Source of the DNA: Nannocystis exedens
Lineage (GTDB): Bacteria > Myxococcota_A > Polyangia > Polyangiales > Polyangiaceae
Assembly: GCA_945861885.1 (NCBI GenBank)
Contig: CAMAVR010000031.1
Location: 1-40,001 of the forward strand
Reading direction: 5' to 3'
DNA length: 40,001 nt
A program made the position numbers and the translations under genes. Positions 1 through 7,943 of this stretch are shown here, piece after piece. Positions within the stretch are counted from its first letter, which is position 1. The number at the start of each line of letters is the position of its first letter. The notes beneath the pieces were generated by a model. It had not been told where the DNA came from, did no database searches, and saw only the letters and a list, made by a program, of their open reading frames with translations.

Positions 1-334
1 TCGGAGGTCGGATCGCTGCACGCCGAGGCGCTGTTGTTACTCGGAGCGACCACGTCTGGTTGCGAATCAGGCGGCGGAGAAGAAGAAGACGAGCGACAGC
101 CTGCGGCGACAACGAGTGTCACTACCAGCGTGATTCGCCAAAACGTAGAGTTCGCGAACGCGACCATCACGAATTGACGTCACAAGAGGTGGGAAACTTA
201 AGGCCATTGCACCATCGATGACATACGACGCCAGCGACCATGCTCTGGGCTGCGGTGGCCACCTATGTGCGGCCACATTGCACTACGCGCGTCGCCGATT
301 GCGATTCGCGTAAGTCCTAAGAGCTTTGCTTGGG
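1..334. other. Left-edge region without a confident gene
   Basis: No convincing gene lies between the left edge and the end of the biotin carboxylase gene. Plus-strand frame 1 is open from base 1 to a TGA at 175-177. It would encode a tail containing LLLLGATTSGCESGGGEE, which looks like a hydrophobic stretch followed by a lipobox-style cysteine, but the frame stops about 40 residues later. It may be the 3' end of a gene that starts outside the window, or chance. A short minus-strand frame over 67-276 has no recognisable features. No terminator or repeat was seen. Confidence 0.3.
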
Positions 335-1744
335 CTACTTGCCTAATCGCTTCGCAAACGGCTCTGCGAACTTCGTATCGTACTGTCCGCTGCGAAACTC
401 CTCCGATACCAGGACACTTCGTATAAACGCTATGTTCGTCGTACACGGCGCAATGGTTGTCATCGCCAGCGCTGCGTCTAGCCGCTCGATCGCGCTTCGT
501 CGGTCTTCGCCCCATACGACCACTTTGGCGATCATCGGATCGTAGTACGGCGTCACCGCTCCTCCGACGCGCACTGCCGATTCGATGCGTAGCTCCGGCG
601 TTTGCGATTCGCTGGCCGACCCTGCCCAGATTAATTCGTCAATTGGGCCCGGTTTTGGGATGAAACCTTTTGATGGATCTTCGGCGCAAATTCGCGCTTC
701 GATCGAATGACCGCGCCTTTGAATTTGCGACCAATCAGGCAGCTTTTCGCCCGACGCCACGCGCAGCTGCCACTCCACCAAATCGAGCCCCGTGACCATT
801 TCGGTCACCGGATGTTCAACTTGCAAGCGCGCGTTCACCTCCAAGAAAAAAAACTCGCCGTTTGAATTCGCGACGAACTCGCATGTCCCCGCGCCGACGT
901 AGCCTACTTTACGCACAACTTTTAGCGCGGCATCGAATAGCGAAGCGCGCCGCTTCTCCCCACTCTCGCCGCTGAAAAACGCGGCAGGCGACGGCGTCTC
1001 TTCGACAATCTTTTGGTGGCGCCTTTGCAAACTGCATTCGCGCTCGCCGAGAGCGTATGCCGCACCGTGCTTGTCGGCGAACACTTGCACTTCGATGTGG
1101 CGCGGCTGATCGACGTATCGTTCGATGTACACGCGCGCATCGGCAAACGATGCTTTCCCGCGGTCGGAGCAGCTGCGAATCGCTTTTTCGAGCGCCGCCT
1201 CTTGCGTCACGATTTGCATCCCGATCCCCCCGCCGCCACCGACCGCTTTTACGATCACCGGGTAGCCTATCGCGGCGCACGCTTCGCGCGCGCGCGCAAG
1301 GCCGTCGGCGTCATCGGCGAGAAGCGGCTCATTCATCCCAGGAACGGGCGATACGCCTACCGAGAGCGCTACGTGACGCGCTTTCATTTTATCGCCAAAC
1401 GCATCGAGCACATCGGGCGGCGGCCCGATAAAAACTGCGCCGGACGCGATGACTTGGCGCGCGAACGCCGAATTCTCGCTCAGAAAGCCGTACCCTGGAT
1501 GCACAGCGTCGGCGCCCGTCGACTTCATCGCCTGCAAAATGACCGCGGCATTCAGATACGACTCGCGAGCCGACGACGGGCCTATAAACACCGATTCGTC
1601 GGCTTCACTCACATGCGGCGCATCGGCGTCGGCTTCAGAATAGACGGCGACAGAGTGGATACCGAGACGCTTGCAGGTGCGAATCACTCGACGCGCAATT
1701 TCGCCTCGATTCGCGATGAGAACTTTGTTGAATTGAAGAGCCAT
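335..1744 (-). CDS. accC: Biotin carboxylase subunit of an acyl-CoA carboxylase
   Basis: This is the ATP-dependent biotin carboxylase that carboxylates biotin on a carrier protein, the first half-reaction of acetyl-CoA or propionyl-CoA carboxylase. The N-terminus has KVLIANRGEIARRVIRTCK, typical of the biotin-carboxylase N domain. It is followed by an ATP-grasp domain with a glycine-rich loop, the motif RECSLQRRHQKIVEE, the catalytic block EVNARLQVEHPVTE, and the C-terminal biotin-carboxylase domain (GHSIEARICAEDP). The length of 469 residues fits a stand-alone subunit, and no biotinyl (MKM) domain is attached. I chose the ATG at 1744 because the family begins right before KVLIANRGE; an ATG at 1765 would add seven residues. 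The glycine loop reads GGGGGIGM where E. coli AccC has GGGGGRGM. No biotin carrier or carboxyltransferase gene is adjacent, so the substrate cannot be fixed. Confidence 0.93.
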   Translation of the reverse strand: MALQFNKVLIANRGEIARRVIRTCKRLGIHSVAVYSEADADAPHVSEADESVFIGPSSARESYLNAAVILQAMKSTGADAVHPGYGFLSENSAFARQVIASGAVFIGPPPDVLDAFGDKMKARHVALSVGVSPVPGMNEPLLADDADGLARAREACAAIGYPVIVKAVGGGGGIGMQIVTQEAALEKAIRSCSDRGKASFADARVYIERYVDQPRHIEVQVFADKHGAAYALGERECSLQRRHQKIVEETPSPAAFFSGESGEKRRASLFDAALKVVRKVGYVGAGTCEFVANSNGEFFFLEVNARLQVEHPVTEMVTGLDLVEWQLRVASGEKLPDWSQIQRRGHSIEARICAEDPSKGFIPKPGPIDELIWAGSASESQTPELRIESAVRVGGAVTPYYDPMIAKVVVWGEDRRSAIERLDAALAMTTIAPCTTNIAFIRSVLVSEEFRSGQYDTKFAEPFAKRLGK

Positions 1745-1784
1745 GACGCGCGGACGATAGTGCATGAATGCCGGTCATGCACCG

Positions 1785-2132
1785 TTACTTCAGCAACTGA
1801 TTGCACGAGCCCGGCTGCTCCTGCCGGTGAACAACCGTATCGCAGTCGCCTTTTTCAATGTCCGAGAGGCACTGCGCAAATGCACGAGCGGCCGGCTCGC
1901 GCGTGATTTTTGGCTCCCGAGGTCGGCCGAGAACCATCGAAACGCACGCCTCTTTCGAGATGGCAATGTTAGGACGACAACGAAACATCGTGCCGCACGT
2001 CACCTGCGCCATTTGCGCCATATACCGCTCAGATTCTTCACTGCTGAGCAGTCGCGAGCGACCCGAACTCGATGCCGTAGAACACGCCGCAACAACAAGC
2101 AACAACGAACCGCCAACAAGGAGCTTAGACAT
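1785..2132 (-). CDS. Small cysteine-rich lipoprotein
   Basis: This predicted lipoprotein has 115 residues. It starts MSKLLVGGSLLLVVAAC, a short signal peptide ending in a clear lipobox (VAAC). The mature part holds six more cysteines (TCGTMFRC, EAC, QC, GDC, SC), suggesting disulfides in the periplasm or at the outer membrane. The pattern of spaced cysteines after a MAQ-x-AQ helix resembles the many small Cys-rich lipoproteins of myxobacteria, but I cannot name a family. The longer frame upstream to 2291 was rejected as the start because the signal peptide begins exactly at the ATG at 2132. It follows the anchor-L lipoprotein on the same strand, separated by about 200 bases that contain a long hairpin. 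Function unknown. Confidence 0.65.
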   Translation of the reverse strand: MSKLLVGGSLLLVVAACSTASSSGRSRLLSSEESERYMAQMAQVTCGTMFRCRPNIAISKEACVSMVLGRPREPKITREPAARAFAQCLSDIEKGDCDTVVHRQEQPGSCNQLLK

Positions 2133-2242
2133 TCGAGCCCTAACGTGCGCGAAAAGGTAAATTGCGCAAGGAACGATCGGAGCGACAAACAAAACGCCGA
2201 ATAGTTGAAGAAGCCTGCTGGGTTTGCGCCGAGACCGAGCGC

Positions 2243-2301
2243 TAACAGCGTTTTGGGCCCGGGACATACTCCGCGTATTTTCTGGGCCCAAAACGCTGTT
2301 A
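2243..2301. repeat. Perfect 18-bp inverted repeat with 23-base loop
   Basis: The left arm at 2243-2260 (taacagcgttttgggccc) is the exact reverse complement of 2284-2301, and the loop is 2261-2283. It lies about 34 bases past the stop of the anchor-L lipoprotein and about 110 bases before the next start on the same strand. An RNA would form a very stable hairpin, but neither arm is followed by a run of T on its transcribed side, so it is not a standard intrinsic terminator. Confidence 0.9.
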
Positions 2302-2334
2302 ACGCGAAGGTATCGGCGGAAAACCAGTAGGCTT

Positions 2335-3552
2335 CTATCGCGGTGGACGCGTTGTTCCAGCTACGACGGTGTCGGCTACCCAACGAAAGTGATCTAGGAG
2401 GACGCTTGAATTAAAATTTGAGTCGCCTGTGTTCCAAATCATGAACTCGAGCGTAATCGTTTCGCCTGGCGCTACTGGCGCTTCGGATGTCAGCCACCCT
2501 GTTGCCCCGCCGCCCACGCTTGGCTCTATGCCGCAGTAGGTTCCCCAGGCGTAAAAACCTGTCCCTTTGAGTTCATCCGCGCCGCCCGGGCAGGCCGACA
2601 TTGCGGTCGCCATTCGCCTGGTGGAACATCCGATCTGTATGCCTGGCGTACATCGATCGAAAAAACCGTTATTGACGCTAACTGGATTCCCCTTCGCGTC
2701 GAACGAAATGTTGTCTGCCTTTCCTTCGTTGAACGCTTTCGATGACAAGTAGGCGATAAAGCCGTCGTTGTATCGCGTGCAAACGAACTCAGGCCATTCA
2801 CCTGAATAGAAATTAAAATCGAACTGCAGCCCTTTCGCATTGCTTGGAACTTTGAGCTCAAGCCGCAAATTCGACTGGTCGTACACGCGATCGCTGATCG
2901 CACAGCCATCCGCCGCCTTTGGAAAGCCTCGTGGGGCCGCGCCTGCGCTCGAAAAACCAGCAACCGGCGGATCTTTTGGCCCTTTAAACTCGGCACCGTT
3001 GCGCCTGTCGCTATCGAATTCACGCGCCCAGCCGGTACTTAAAACGCCAAGTCGCCCCCCTTCTCGGGGGACGATAACATCACCAAATTTCGGCAAAATC
3101 CCATGCTGCGCTTCGGCTGGCGGCGTGTCGCGCCGAAAACCGTTGGTGTACGTTGCCGAAACTACTCCCCACTTTGCGTCGCCCGCGAGCTGACAAATCC
3201 CGAGCGTTTTTGCAAACTCCTCGGCCGGCCCCGTCACCGCGAACGTTGAATCACAACTCGACGTGTTATCGACGGCGCCGTCGCCATCATCGTCGCAGCC
3301 GTTTTTTGGAATATCAAAATTTGCGGGCGACGATTCGCATGTCGACGGGTTTGGTCGGGCGCGAAATGGCCCAGCGATCGGCGGGCTCGGATGTCTCGGC
3401 GCGCTCTCGGCCGGGCTGTTGAACGCCTCGGGAGGCGCGGAAGGCACCTGAGGGGCAGCGTGAAACTCGTCGTTCTTCGACGAACAGCTGGCTGCCAAGG
3501 ACGCTATCAAACCAACAATCGCCGCGTTAACAGCCGGGAGCAAATGGTTCAT
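2335..3552 (-). CDS. Choice-of-anchor-L domain lipoprotein
   Basis: This is a secreted lipoprotein of 405 residues. A hydrophobic N-terminus ends in the lipobox LAASC at about residues 19-23, followed by a Pro/Ser/Ala-rich linker. A short acidic Asp/Gly motif, CDDDGDGAVDN, resembles calcium-binding linkers of myxobacterial surface proteins. The remaining ~280 residues match the choice-of-anchor-L pattern as I know it: GVLSTGWA, FNFYSGEWPEF, YNDGFIAYL, NISFDAKGNPVSVNNG and a final VLLDHFRW strand. Such domains are beta-rich and cell-surface or secreted; the function is unknown. The gene starts only 10 bases after the stop of the topoisomerase VI A subunit on the same strand, so it may be cotranscribed with it, although no functional link is obvious. 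Confidence 0.8.
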   Translation of the reverse strand: MNHLLPAVNAAIVGLIASLAASCSSKNDEFHAAPQVPSAPPEAFNSPAESAPRHPSPPIAGPFRARPNPSTCESSPANFDIPKNGCDDDGDGAVDNTSSCDSTFAVTGPAEEFAKTLGICQLAGDAKWGVVSATYTNGFRRDTPPAEAQHGILPKFGDVIVPREGGRLGVLSTGWAREFDSDRRNGAEFKGPKDPPVAGFSSAGAAPRGFPKAADGCAISDRVYDQSNLRLELKVPSNAKGLQFDFNFYSGEWPEFVCTRYNDGFIAYLSSKAFNEGKADNISFDAKGNPVSVNNGFFDRCTPGIQIGCSTRRMATAMSACPGGADELKGTGFYAWGTYCGIEPSVGGGATGWLTSEAPVAPGETITLEFMIWNTGDSNFNSSVLLDHFRWVADTVVAGTTRPPR

Positions 3553-3562
3553 TTTTATTACT

Positions 3563-4693
3563 TCACTGGAGATAATCGCGATCCGCTAACTTTTTCGGAA
3601 TGTACTCCTCAGTAATAAAAGAAATGCTCTTTGTCAGCAGGGCGTCGACTTCCATTTTGAATTGATTATCCAACAGCCCTTGAATTTCACGCTGCCACTT
3701 CTTGTCTTTAAACCATGGGTAGGCGCGCATCTGCTCCGCGCGAGTGATATCCTCTTTAGAAAGTTTGATTGTTGCTGCAGACGTTAGGCCAAACTTTTTA
3801 TAATCAAACGCGCTCATTCCCAAAAAACGGATATCTGGGACTGCCATACGCATCGACTCATACGCGAGATTGATCGACCCCTGCTTCAACACCGAATAGA
3901 TGTAGAGCCCCCACGGGTCGTTATCGACCAGAACGTAGATCGGAATCTTCAACTCTTTTGACATCCGCTGAAGGAGGCGTCGCGCACCACGAGCCGCCTG
4001 CCCTTCGCTTGTCATCATGATGCACTTGTGCTTTTCCCAAAAACGATCTTCGTTTAATCGGTGGAAAATAGCCTGTTTTTCGACCAAAAGAATAAACTCG
4101 GCCGTGTTTCTTACAAACTTCAAACTATCGTCTTCGCAGATGCTCGGAATTCCCCATCCGCCGCGCCCCATCTTTGCTAGGTCGATCTCGTCGCCCGCGT
4201 CGTTTACGATGAGCCGCCCGACCACCAGCCCTCGGCGGTTGGCGAACAGATGGAGCTCTTCGCGAAGCGCGTCAATCCCCACTTCGAGGTCTTCGATGAT
4301 GGGGTCGCTTTCACTTTGATCTTCAAATGTATTTTCGTTCGTCCCTTTGAGGGTATGCTTCGTCATGTAAAACATTTGACGAATGCTGATTGTTTTCCCC
4401 TCTTGGATCAGCGTTTTGCAGCCGTTTGCGACGAGGAACGTCTGCATAAACTTGCGCGCCATATTTATATTAAAAAATTCGCGCGACTGCGTTTTATCGC
4501 CTAATTCGATAATCTTCTTTTTGGTATTGAACGATACGTTGGAGAGCGTGCGCTGCCTGATCGCGATCGACGGTGTGTCGCCCTTTGACACCGCTTTCAG
4601 CGATTCAGTCGCGAGCTGCTCGATCTTCTTCAGCGTTTTCACATCTGCTGCGGTTGCCACCGGTTTTGCCGCAGTCTTCTTCGTTACCGCCAT
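3563..4693 (-). CDS. top6A: DNA topoisomerase VI subunit A (Spo11-like)
   Basis: This is the DNA-cleaving subunit of a type IIB topoisomerase, which with subunit B makes ATP-dependent double-strand breaks and passes DNA through them. The protein has 376 residues, the usual length for the family. Visible features are a 5Y-CAP domain with RQMFYM, in which Tyr109 fits the catalytic tyrosine of the Spo11/Top6A family, and a Toprim domain with Glu205 (LLVEKQAIF) and the metal-binding Asp257-x-Asp259 (VDNDPWG). The motifs GWGIPS and MMTSEGQAARG are also typical. The start at 4693 has GAGG eight or nine bases upstream. Subunit B lies 25 bases upstream on the same strand, so the two form an operon. 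Archaea and plants carry this enzyme; it is uncommon in bacteria. All residues expected for cleavage are present, so I expect an active enzyme. Confidence 0.93.
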   Translation of the reverse strand: MAVTKKTAAKPVATAADVKTLKKIEQLATESLKAVSKGDTPSIAIRQRTLSNVSFNTKKKIIELGDKTQSREFFNINMARKFMQTFLVANGCKTLIQEGKTISIRQMFYMTKHTLKGTNENTFEDQSESDPIIEDLEVGIDALREELHLFANRRGLVVGRLIVNDAGDEIDLAKMGRGGWGIPSICEDDSLKFVRNTAEFILLVEKQAIFHRLNEDRFWEKHKCIMMTSEGQAARGARRLLQRMSKELKIPIYVLVDNDPWGLYIYSVLKQGSINLAYESMRMAVPDIRFLGMSAFDYKKFGLTSAATIKLSKEDITRAEQMRAYPWFKDKKWQREIQGLLDNQFKMEVDALLTKSISFITEEYIPKKLADRDYLQ

Positions 4694-4718
4694 GATCGCC
4701 TCGCGTTAATAATTGAAG

Positions 4719-6542
4719 TCAGTCTTTGGGGTAAGCGATCTCGAGCTGCTTCGCTTTCGCGCCCGCTTGTGGCTTTTTGGGTGTTTTTTCTGGTGTTTTT
4801 TTCGGCGGCGGCTCTGGCGTCTTTCCGCGCTTTTTTGCCGCTTTTTTCGCCGGTTCCGGCGCCGACTCCGCTTCGAGAGCGCCGTCGGCCGCGGCCGAGG
4901 TTTCGCTCAGCTTCACGAAGCCAGGTAGCGCGGCGACGAATGCTTCGCGAATCCCCTCGGGAGGACGCGACAAGATCGACCCCATCGCGATTGCGACTTC
5001 TGGAATGTAGCGCTGAAAAATATTGAGCCGTTTTTGCTCGCTCTCGGCTTTCGCGCGGGCGCGAAGATGCGCGCCGAGCTTTCGCCCGCACTCTTGAACG
5101 GCGAGACGCATCTCGCGCATCAAATCGTCGTAATGGGCGACCGCCTCTTTCGCTTCACTTGTAAACGGAACCCAGACGCTCGCCAGATGCACGACGATCG
5201 CCATCGGCCCGACCGGGAGCGCGCCTTTCGGCTGCTGCAGGCCATAAGCCTTCCAGTTTGTGTCGTAAATCGACTCGCTTATGGCGCACGCTTTTGGCTG
5301 GTATTGCAGCGGAACGCGGTTGGCAAAACGCATGACGTCGGCCGACTCTTCGGACGGCAAATCGCCGCCGTACGCGAGCCCCACTTCGACGACGAACGGA
5401 TTGCCCCGGTAGACCGATGGTGGCCTCGTTGACGAAATGTAAAATTCGGCTTTAAAACGCCTTTTTAGCCCTTCGATCAACAGCGATTCGCCGATCGGCA
5501 CGACACATGACGCCGATGGCGCCATCACTTTCACCGTACCGAGCGCTTTGTGCAGGCGGTCGAGGTCGTCGCCTACAACGGCGGTTGCGTCACGGCGCGG
5601 CGACACACCTGCGAGTTTGCAAATCTCATCTGCAATCGCGGGTGACACGCGCGAAAAGTCATCGCACAAGACTTGCTTTACCGACTTTTGCGGCGAGTCG
5701 GAGAGCATATGCATGAGCATGCCGAGCTCGACACCGTGCGGATGCGGCTTTATCTCGATCGCTTCGCGCGGCAGCTCGTGCGACACACGCGGAAACGACA
5801 ACATCTCGCCTTTTGGCGGCGTAAATGTCAGCGCGAGATGGGGATTCGCTACCACCGTTTGTTCGAGATACGCCTCAACGCCGGTGCGCCCTCCGCGGTA
5901 TGCAGCGACGAGCTCAATTTCAACGCGCGTGCCGTGGTCTTTGTCCCACTGAACTGACTTTTCAGTGACGATATCGGGCTGATTGCGCTTGGTATCGATG
6001 CGTAGCTCGATCTTCCAGCCGGGCTTCCCCTTACCGGTCTTTGATACGATGACGACCGGCTTTCCGGTGGTGAGCTGGCCGTACAACCCAGCCGCGCTGA
6101 TGCCGATGCCCTGCTGGCCGCGCGATTGCTTTAGACGATGAAACTTTGAGCCGTAGAGGAGCTTCGCGAATATTTTTGGGATCTGCGCTTTTACGATCCC
6201 TGGCCCGTTATCTTCGATGGCTACGCGAAATCGCCCTTCGGATACTTCGCGTATCTCAACCGCGATGTCGGGCAAAATCCCCGCCTCTTCGCATGCGTCG
6301 AGCGAATTATCGACCGCCTCTTTCACCGTTGTGAGGAGCGCTTTGGCCGGATTGTCGAACCCGAGGAGGTGGCGATTCTTCGTGAAAAACTCGCTCACCG
6401 AAATCTCGCGTTGGCGCGTCGCCATTGTTTCGGCGGTTGCGCGGCGCTCCGGCTTGGCTCGTTCTTCCGCTGGCTCGCTGTCAGACGCTTTTGGCGGCAG
6501 GCTTTGAGTGCGCTTTTTAGCGGTTGTTTTAGCCGTTCCCAT
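4719..6542 (-). CDS. top6B: DNA topoisomerase VI subunit B (GHKL ATPase)
   Basis: This is the ATPase subunit of topoisomerase VI, 607 residues from the ATG at 6542. The GHKL nucleotide-binding fold is clear: N-box [10 protein letters not shown] (Glu75, Asn79), G1 box EDNGPGI (Asp111-Gly115) and G2 box RGQQGIGIS (142-147). These are followed by the transducer domain and Top6B-type motifs such as NRVPLQY and [18 protein letters not shown]. About 40 low-complexity residues precede the core, and an ATG at 6425 ([10 protein letters not shown]) would remove them; the longer start is kept because the frame is open and the extension is basic like the tail. The last ~50 residues are a Lys/Pro/Ala-rich tail, probably disordered and DNA-binding. 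The open frame continues upstream to 7214, but there it runs antisense through the MFS gene. It is divergent from that gene across an 81-base intergenic stretch. Confidence 0.93.
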   Translation of the reverse strand: MGTAKTTAKKRTQSLPPKASDSEPAEERAKPERRATAETMATRQREISVSEFFTKNRHLLGFDNPAKALLTTVKEAVDNSLDACEEAGILPDIAVEIREVSEGRFRVAIEDNGPGIVKAQIPKIFAKLLYGSKFHRLKQSRGQQGIGISAAGLYGQLTTGKPVVIVSKTGKGKPGWKIELRIDTKRNQPDIVTEKSVQWDKDHGTRVEIELVAAYRGGRTGVEAYLEQTVVANPHLALTFTPPKGEMLSFPRVSHELPREAIEIKPHPHGVELGMLMHMLSDSPQKSVKQVLCDDFSRVSPAIADEICKLAGVSPRRDATAVVGDDLDRLHKALGTVKVMAPSASCVVPIGESLLIEGLKRRFKAEFYISSTRPPSVYRGNPFVVEVGLAYGGDLPSEESADVMRFANRVPLQYQPKACAISESIYDTNWKAYGLQQPKGALPVGPMAIVVHLASVWVPFTSEAKEAVAHYDDLMREMRLAVQECGRKLGAHLRARAKAESEQKRLNIFQRYIPEVAIAMGSILSRPPEGIREAFVAALPGFVKLSETSAAADGALEAESAPEPAKKAAKKRGKTPEPPPKKTPEKTPKKPQAGAKAKQLEIAYPKD

Positions 6543-6623
6543 CTTCGGCAAGCGGTATCTGAACAGATGCGCCGCTGTCAAGAAGGCGGCAGCACTCGAG
6601 GGCAGAACAGGTATGGTCACCTC

Positions 6624-7868
6624 ATGATTCGGCACCCTCGCGCGCTGCTTTTTCTGCTCACTGCGCTCAACTTGTTGAACTACCTCGACCGGTTTGTCCT
6701 CGCCGCCGTCCTTCCTGAAGTGCAGAACGAACTGCACTTGACAAATTTCGTCGCTGGTGGGCTCGCGACCGTATTTTTGGTCGGCTATTTTTCGACCAGC
6801 CCCTCGTTTGGGCTCATCGCCGATCGCGGGCCGAGGCGATTTGCTCTCGCCGCCGGCGTCTTTGTATGGAGCGCGGCAACGATTGCAACGGGGCTTGTTT
6901 CGAGCGCGTGGGGGCTCGTTGTCATGCGTGCGCTCGTCGGCATCGGAGAGGCGGCGTACGCGACAATCGCTCCAACGATCATCGACGACGTCGCGCCGCG
7001 CGACAAAAAAGGGGGCTGGCTCGCCATTTATTTTTCTGCCGTCCCTATCGGCTCGGCGCTTGGGTATCTCGTCGGCGGGCAAGTTGGGCAGGCGTTCGGT
7101 TGGCGAAACGCTTTTTTTGTCGCGGGCTGCCCCGGTATCGCATTCGCCATAGCGTGCCTTTTTCTCGTTGAACCGCCCCGTGAGATCGTTCGCGAACGGT
7201 TGTCGCTGAAGCAAACATTTCAGAAATTGTGGAAGGTCGCGCAGTACCGAACGACGATTCTAGGCTACTGCGCCTATACGTTTGCCCTCGGGGGGTTTGC
7301 GTTTTGGGCGCCATCGTTCGTCTATCGCGTCTACGGCATCGAACTAAAAGCGGCGAACATGGGCATCGGCGCGATCACGGTCGTGGCAGGCCTTTTGGGG
7401 ACTGCCGTCGGCGGCATCGCGAAAGACCGCCTTACGCGGGTTGCTCGAATGAAGGCTAATGCAGGCGACGAGAATGTCGTATCGGTCAACGCAAGCCTGC
7501 GTGTCTGCGCGATTTCAAGCGCGATCGCCGCGCCGCTCGCCCTTGCATGTTTTTTAGCGCCGAGCGCCAAGATCTTTTTTGCATGCGCGTTTTTGTGTGA
7601 ATTTGCGCTTTTTGCCAACTCATCGCCTATCAACATCGCCATTCTTCACAGCGTTCCTGAACGTTATCGTGCGAGCGCCATGGCGCTTGGCATCTGCATG
7701 ATTCATCTTTTCGGAGATCTATGGTCTCCACCTCTCATTGGCGTAATTGCCGACTGGTCCTCCCTGCGCGTTGGCGCCATGGTATTTCCGATCGCGATTG
7801 CGCTAAGCGCCGTCATCTGGTTCGCGCCGCGACGTTTAGTTCGCCAAACATCGCAGAACGGTCGTTGA
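6624..7868 (+). CDS. MFS transporter, spinster-like
   Basis: This is a 414-residue major facilitator superfamily permease in the inner membrane. It begins [20 protein letters not shown], and the first helix carries [14 protein letters not shown], a signature shared with the spinster/MFS_1 group. Motif A is present between helices 2 and 3 ([10 protein letters not shown]), and about twelve hydrophobic segments are visible through the sequence. Near the end, [16 protein letters not shown] also matches spinster-like proteins. In eukaryotes spinster proteins move sphingolipids and lysophospholipids; the substrate of bacterial relatives is usually unknown, so none is assigned. The start was set at the ATG at 6624, because the upstream open frame lies inside the divergent top6B gene. 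The next gene on the same strand, bamA, begins 75 bases later and probably has its own promoter. Confidence 0.88.
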   Translation: MIRHPRALLFLLTALNLLNYLDRFVLAAVLPEVQNELHLTNFVAGGLATVFLVGYFSTSPSFGLIADRGPRRFALAAGVFVWSAATIATGLVSSAWGLVVMRALVGIGEAAYATIAPTIIDDVAPRDKKGGWLAIYFSAVPIGSALGYLVGGQVGQAFGWRNAFFVAGCPGIAFAIACLFLVEPPREIVRERLSLKQTFQKLWKVAQYRTTILGYCAYTFALGGFAFWAPSFVYRVYGIELKAANMGIGAITVVAGLLGTAVGGIAKDRLTRVARMKANAGDENVVSVNASLRVCAISSAIAAPLALACFLAPSAKIFFACAFLCEFALFANSSPINIAILHSVPERYRASAMALGICMIHLFGDLWSPPLIGVIADWSSLRVGAMVFPIAIALSAVIWFAPRRLVRQTSQNGR

Positions 7869-7943
7869 CCTGCGGCTCCGCACTGCGTAAAAGCCGGTGC
7901 TCCCGGTTCTTACCTACTGTCGCCATCGGATGAACTTTGCCGC

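Noticed and set aside
1013..1906. Large plus-strand open frame over the biotin carboxylase
   Set aside because: It is the antisense shadow of accC, with Arg/His-rich translation and no recognisable motif.
6369..6623. Plus-strand extension of the MFS open frame
   Set aside because: It lies inside top6B in antisense; the transporter's first helix begins right after the ATG at 6624.
6543..7214. Upstream extension of the topoisomerase VI B open frame on the minus strand
   Set aside because: It is antisense to the well-supported MFS gene and has a low-complexity, charged composition without GHKL or Topo VI features.
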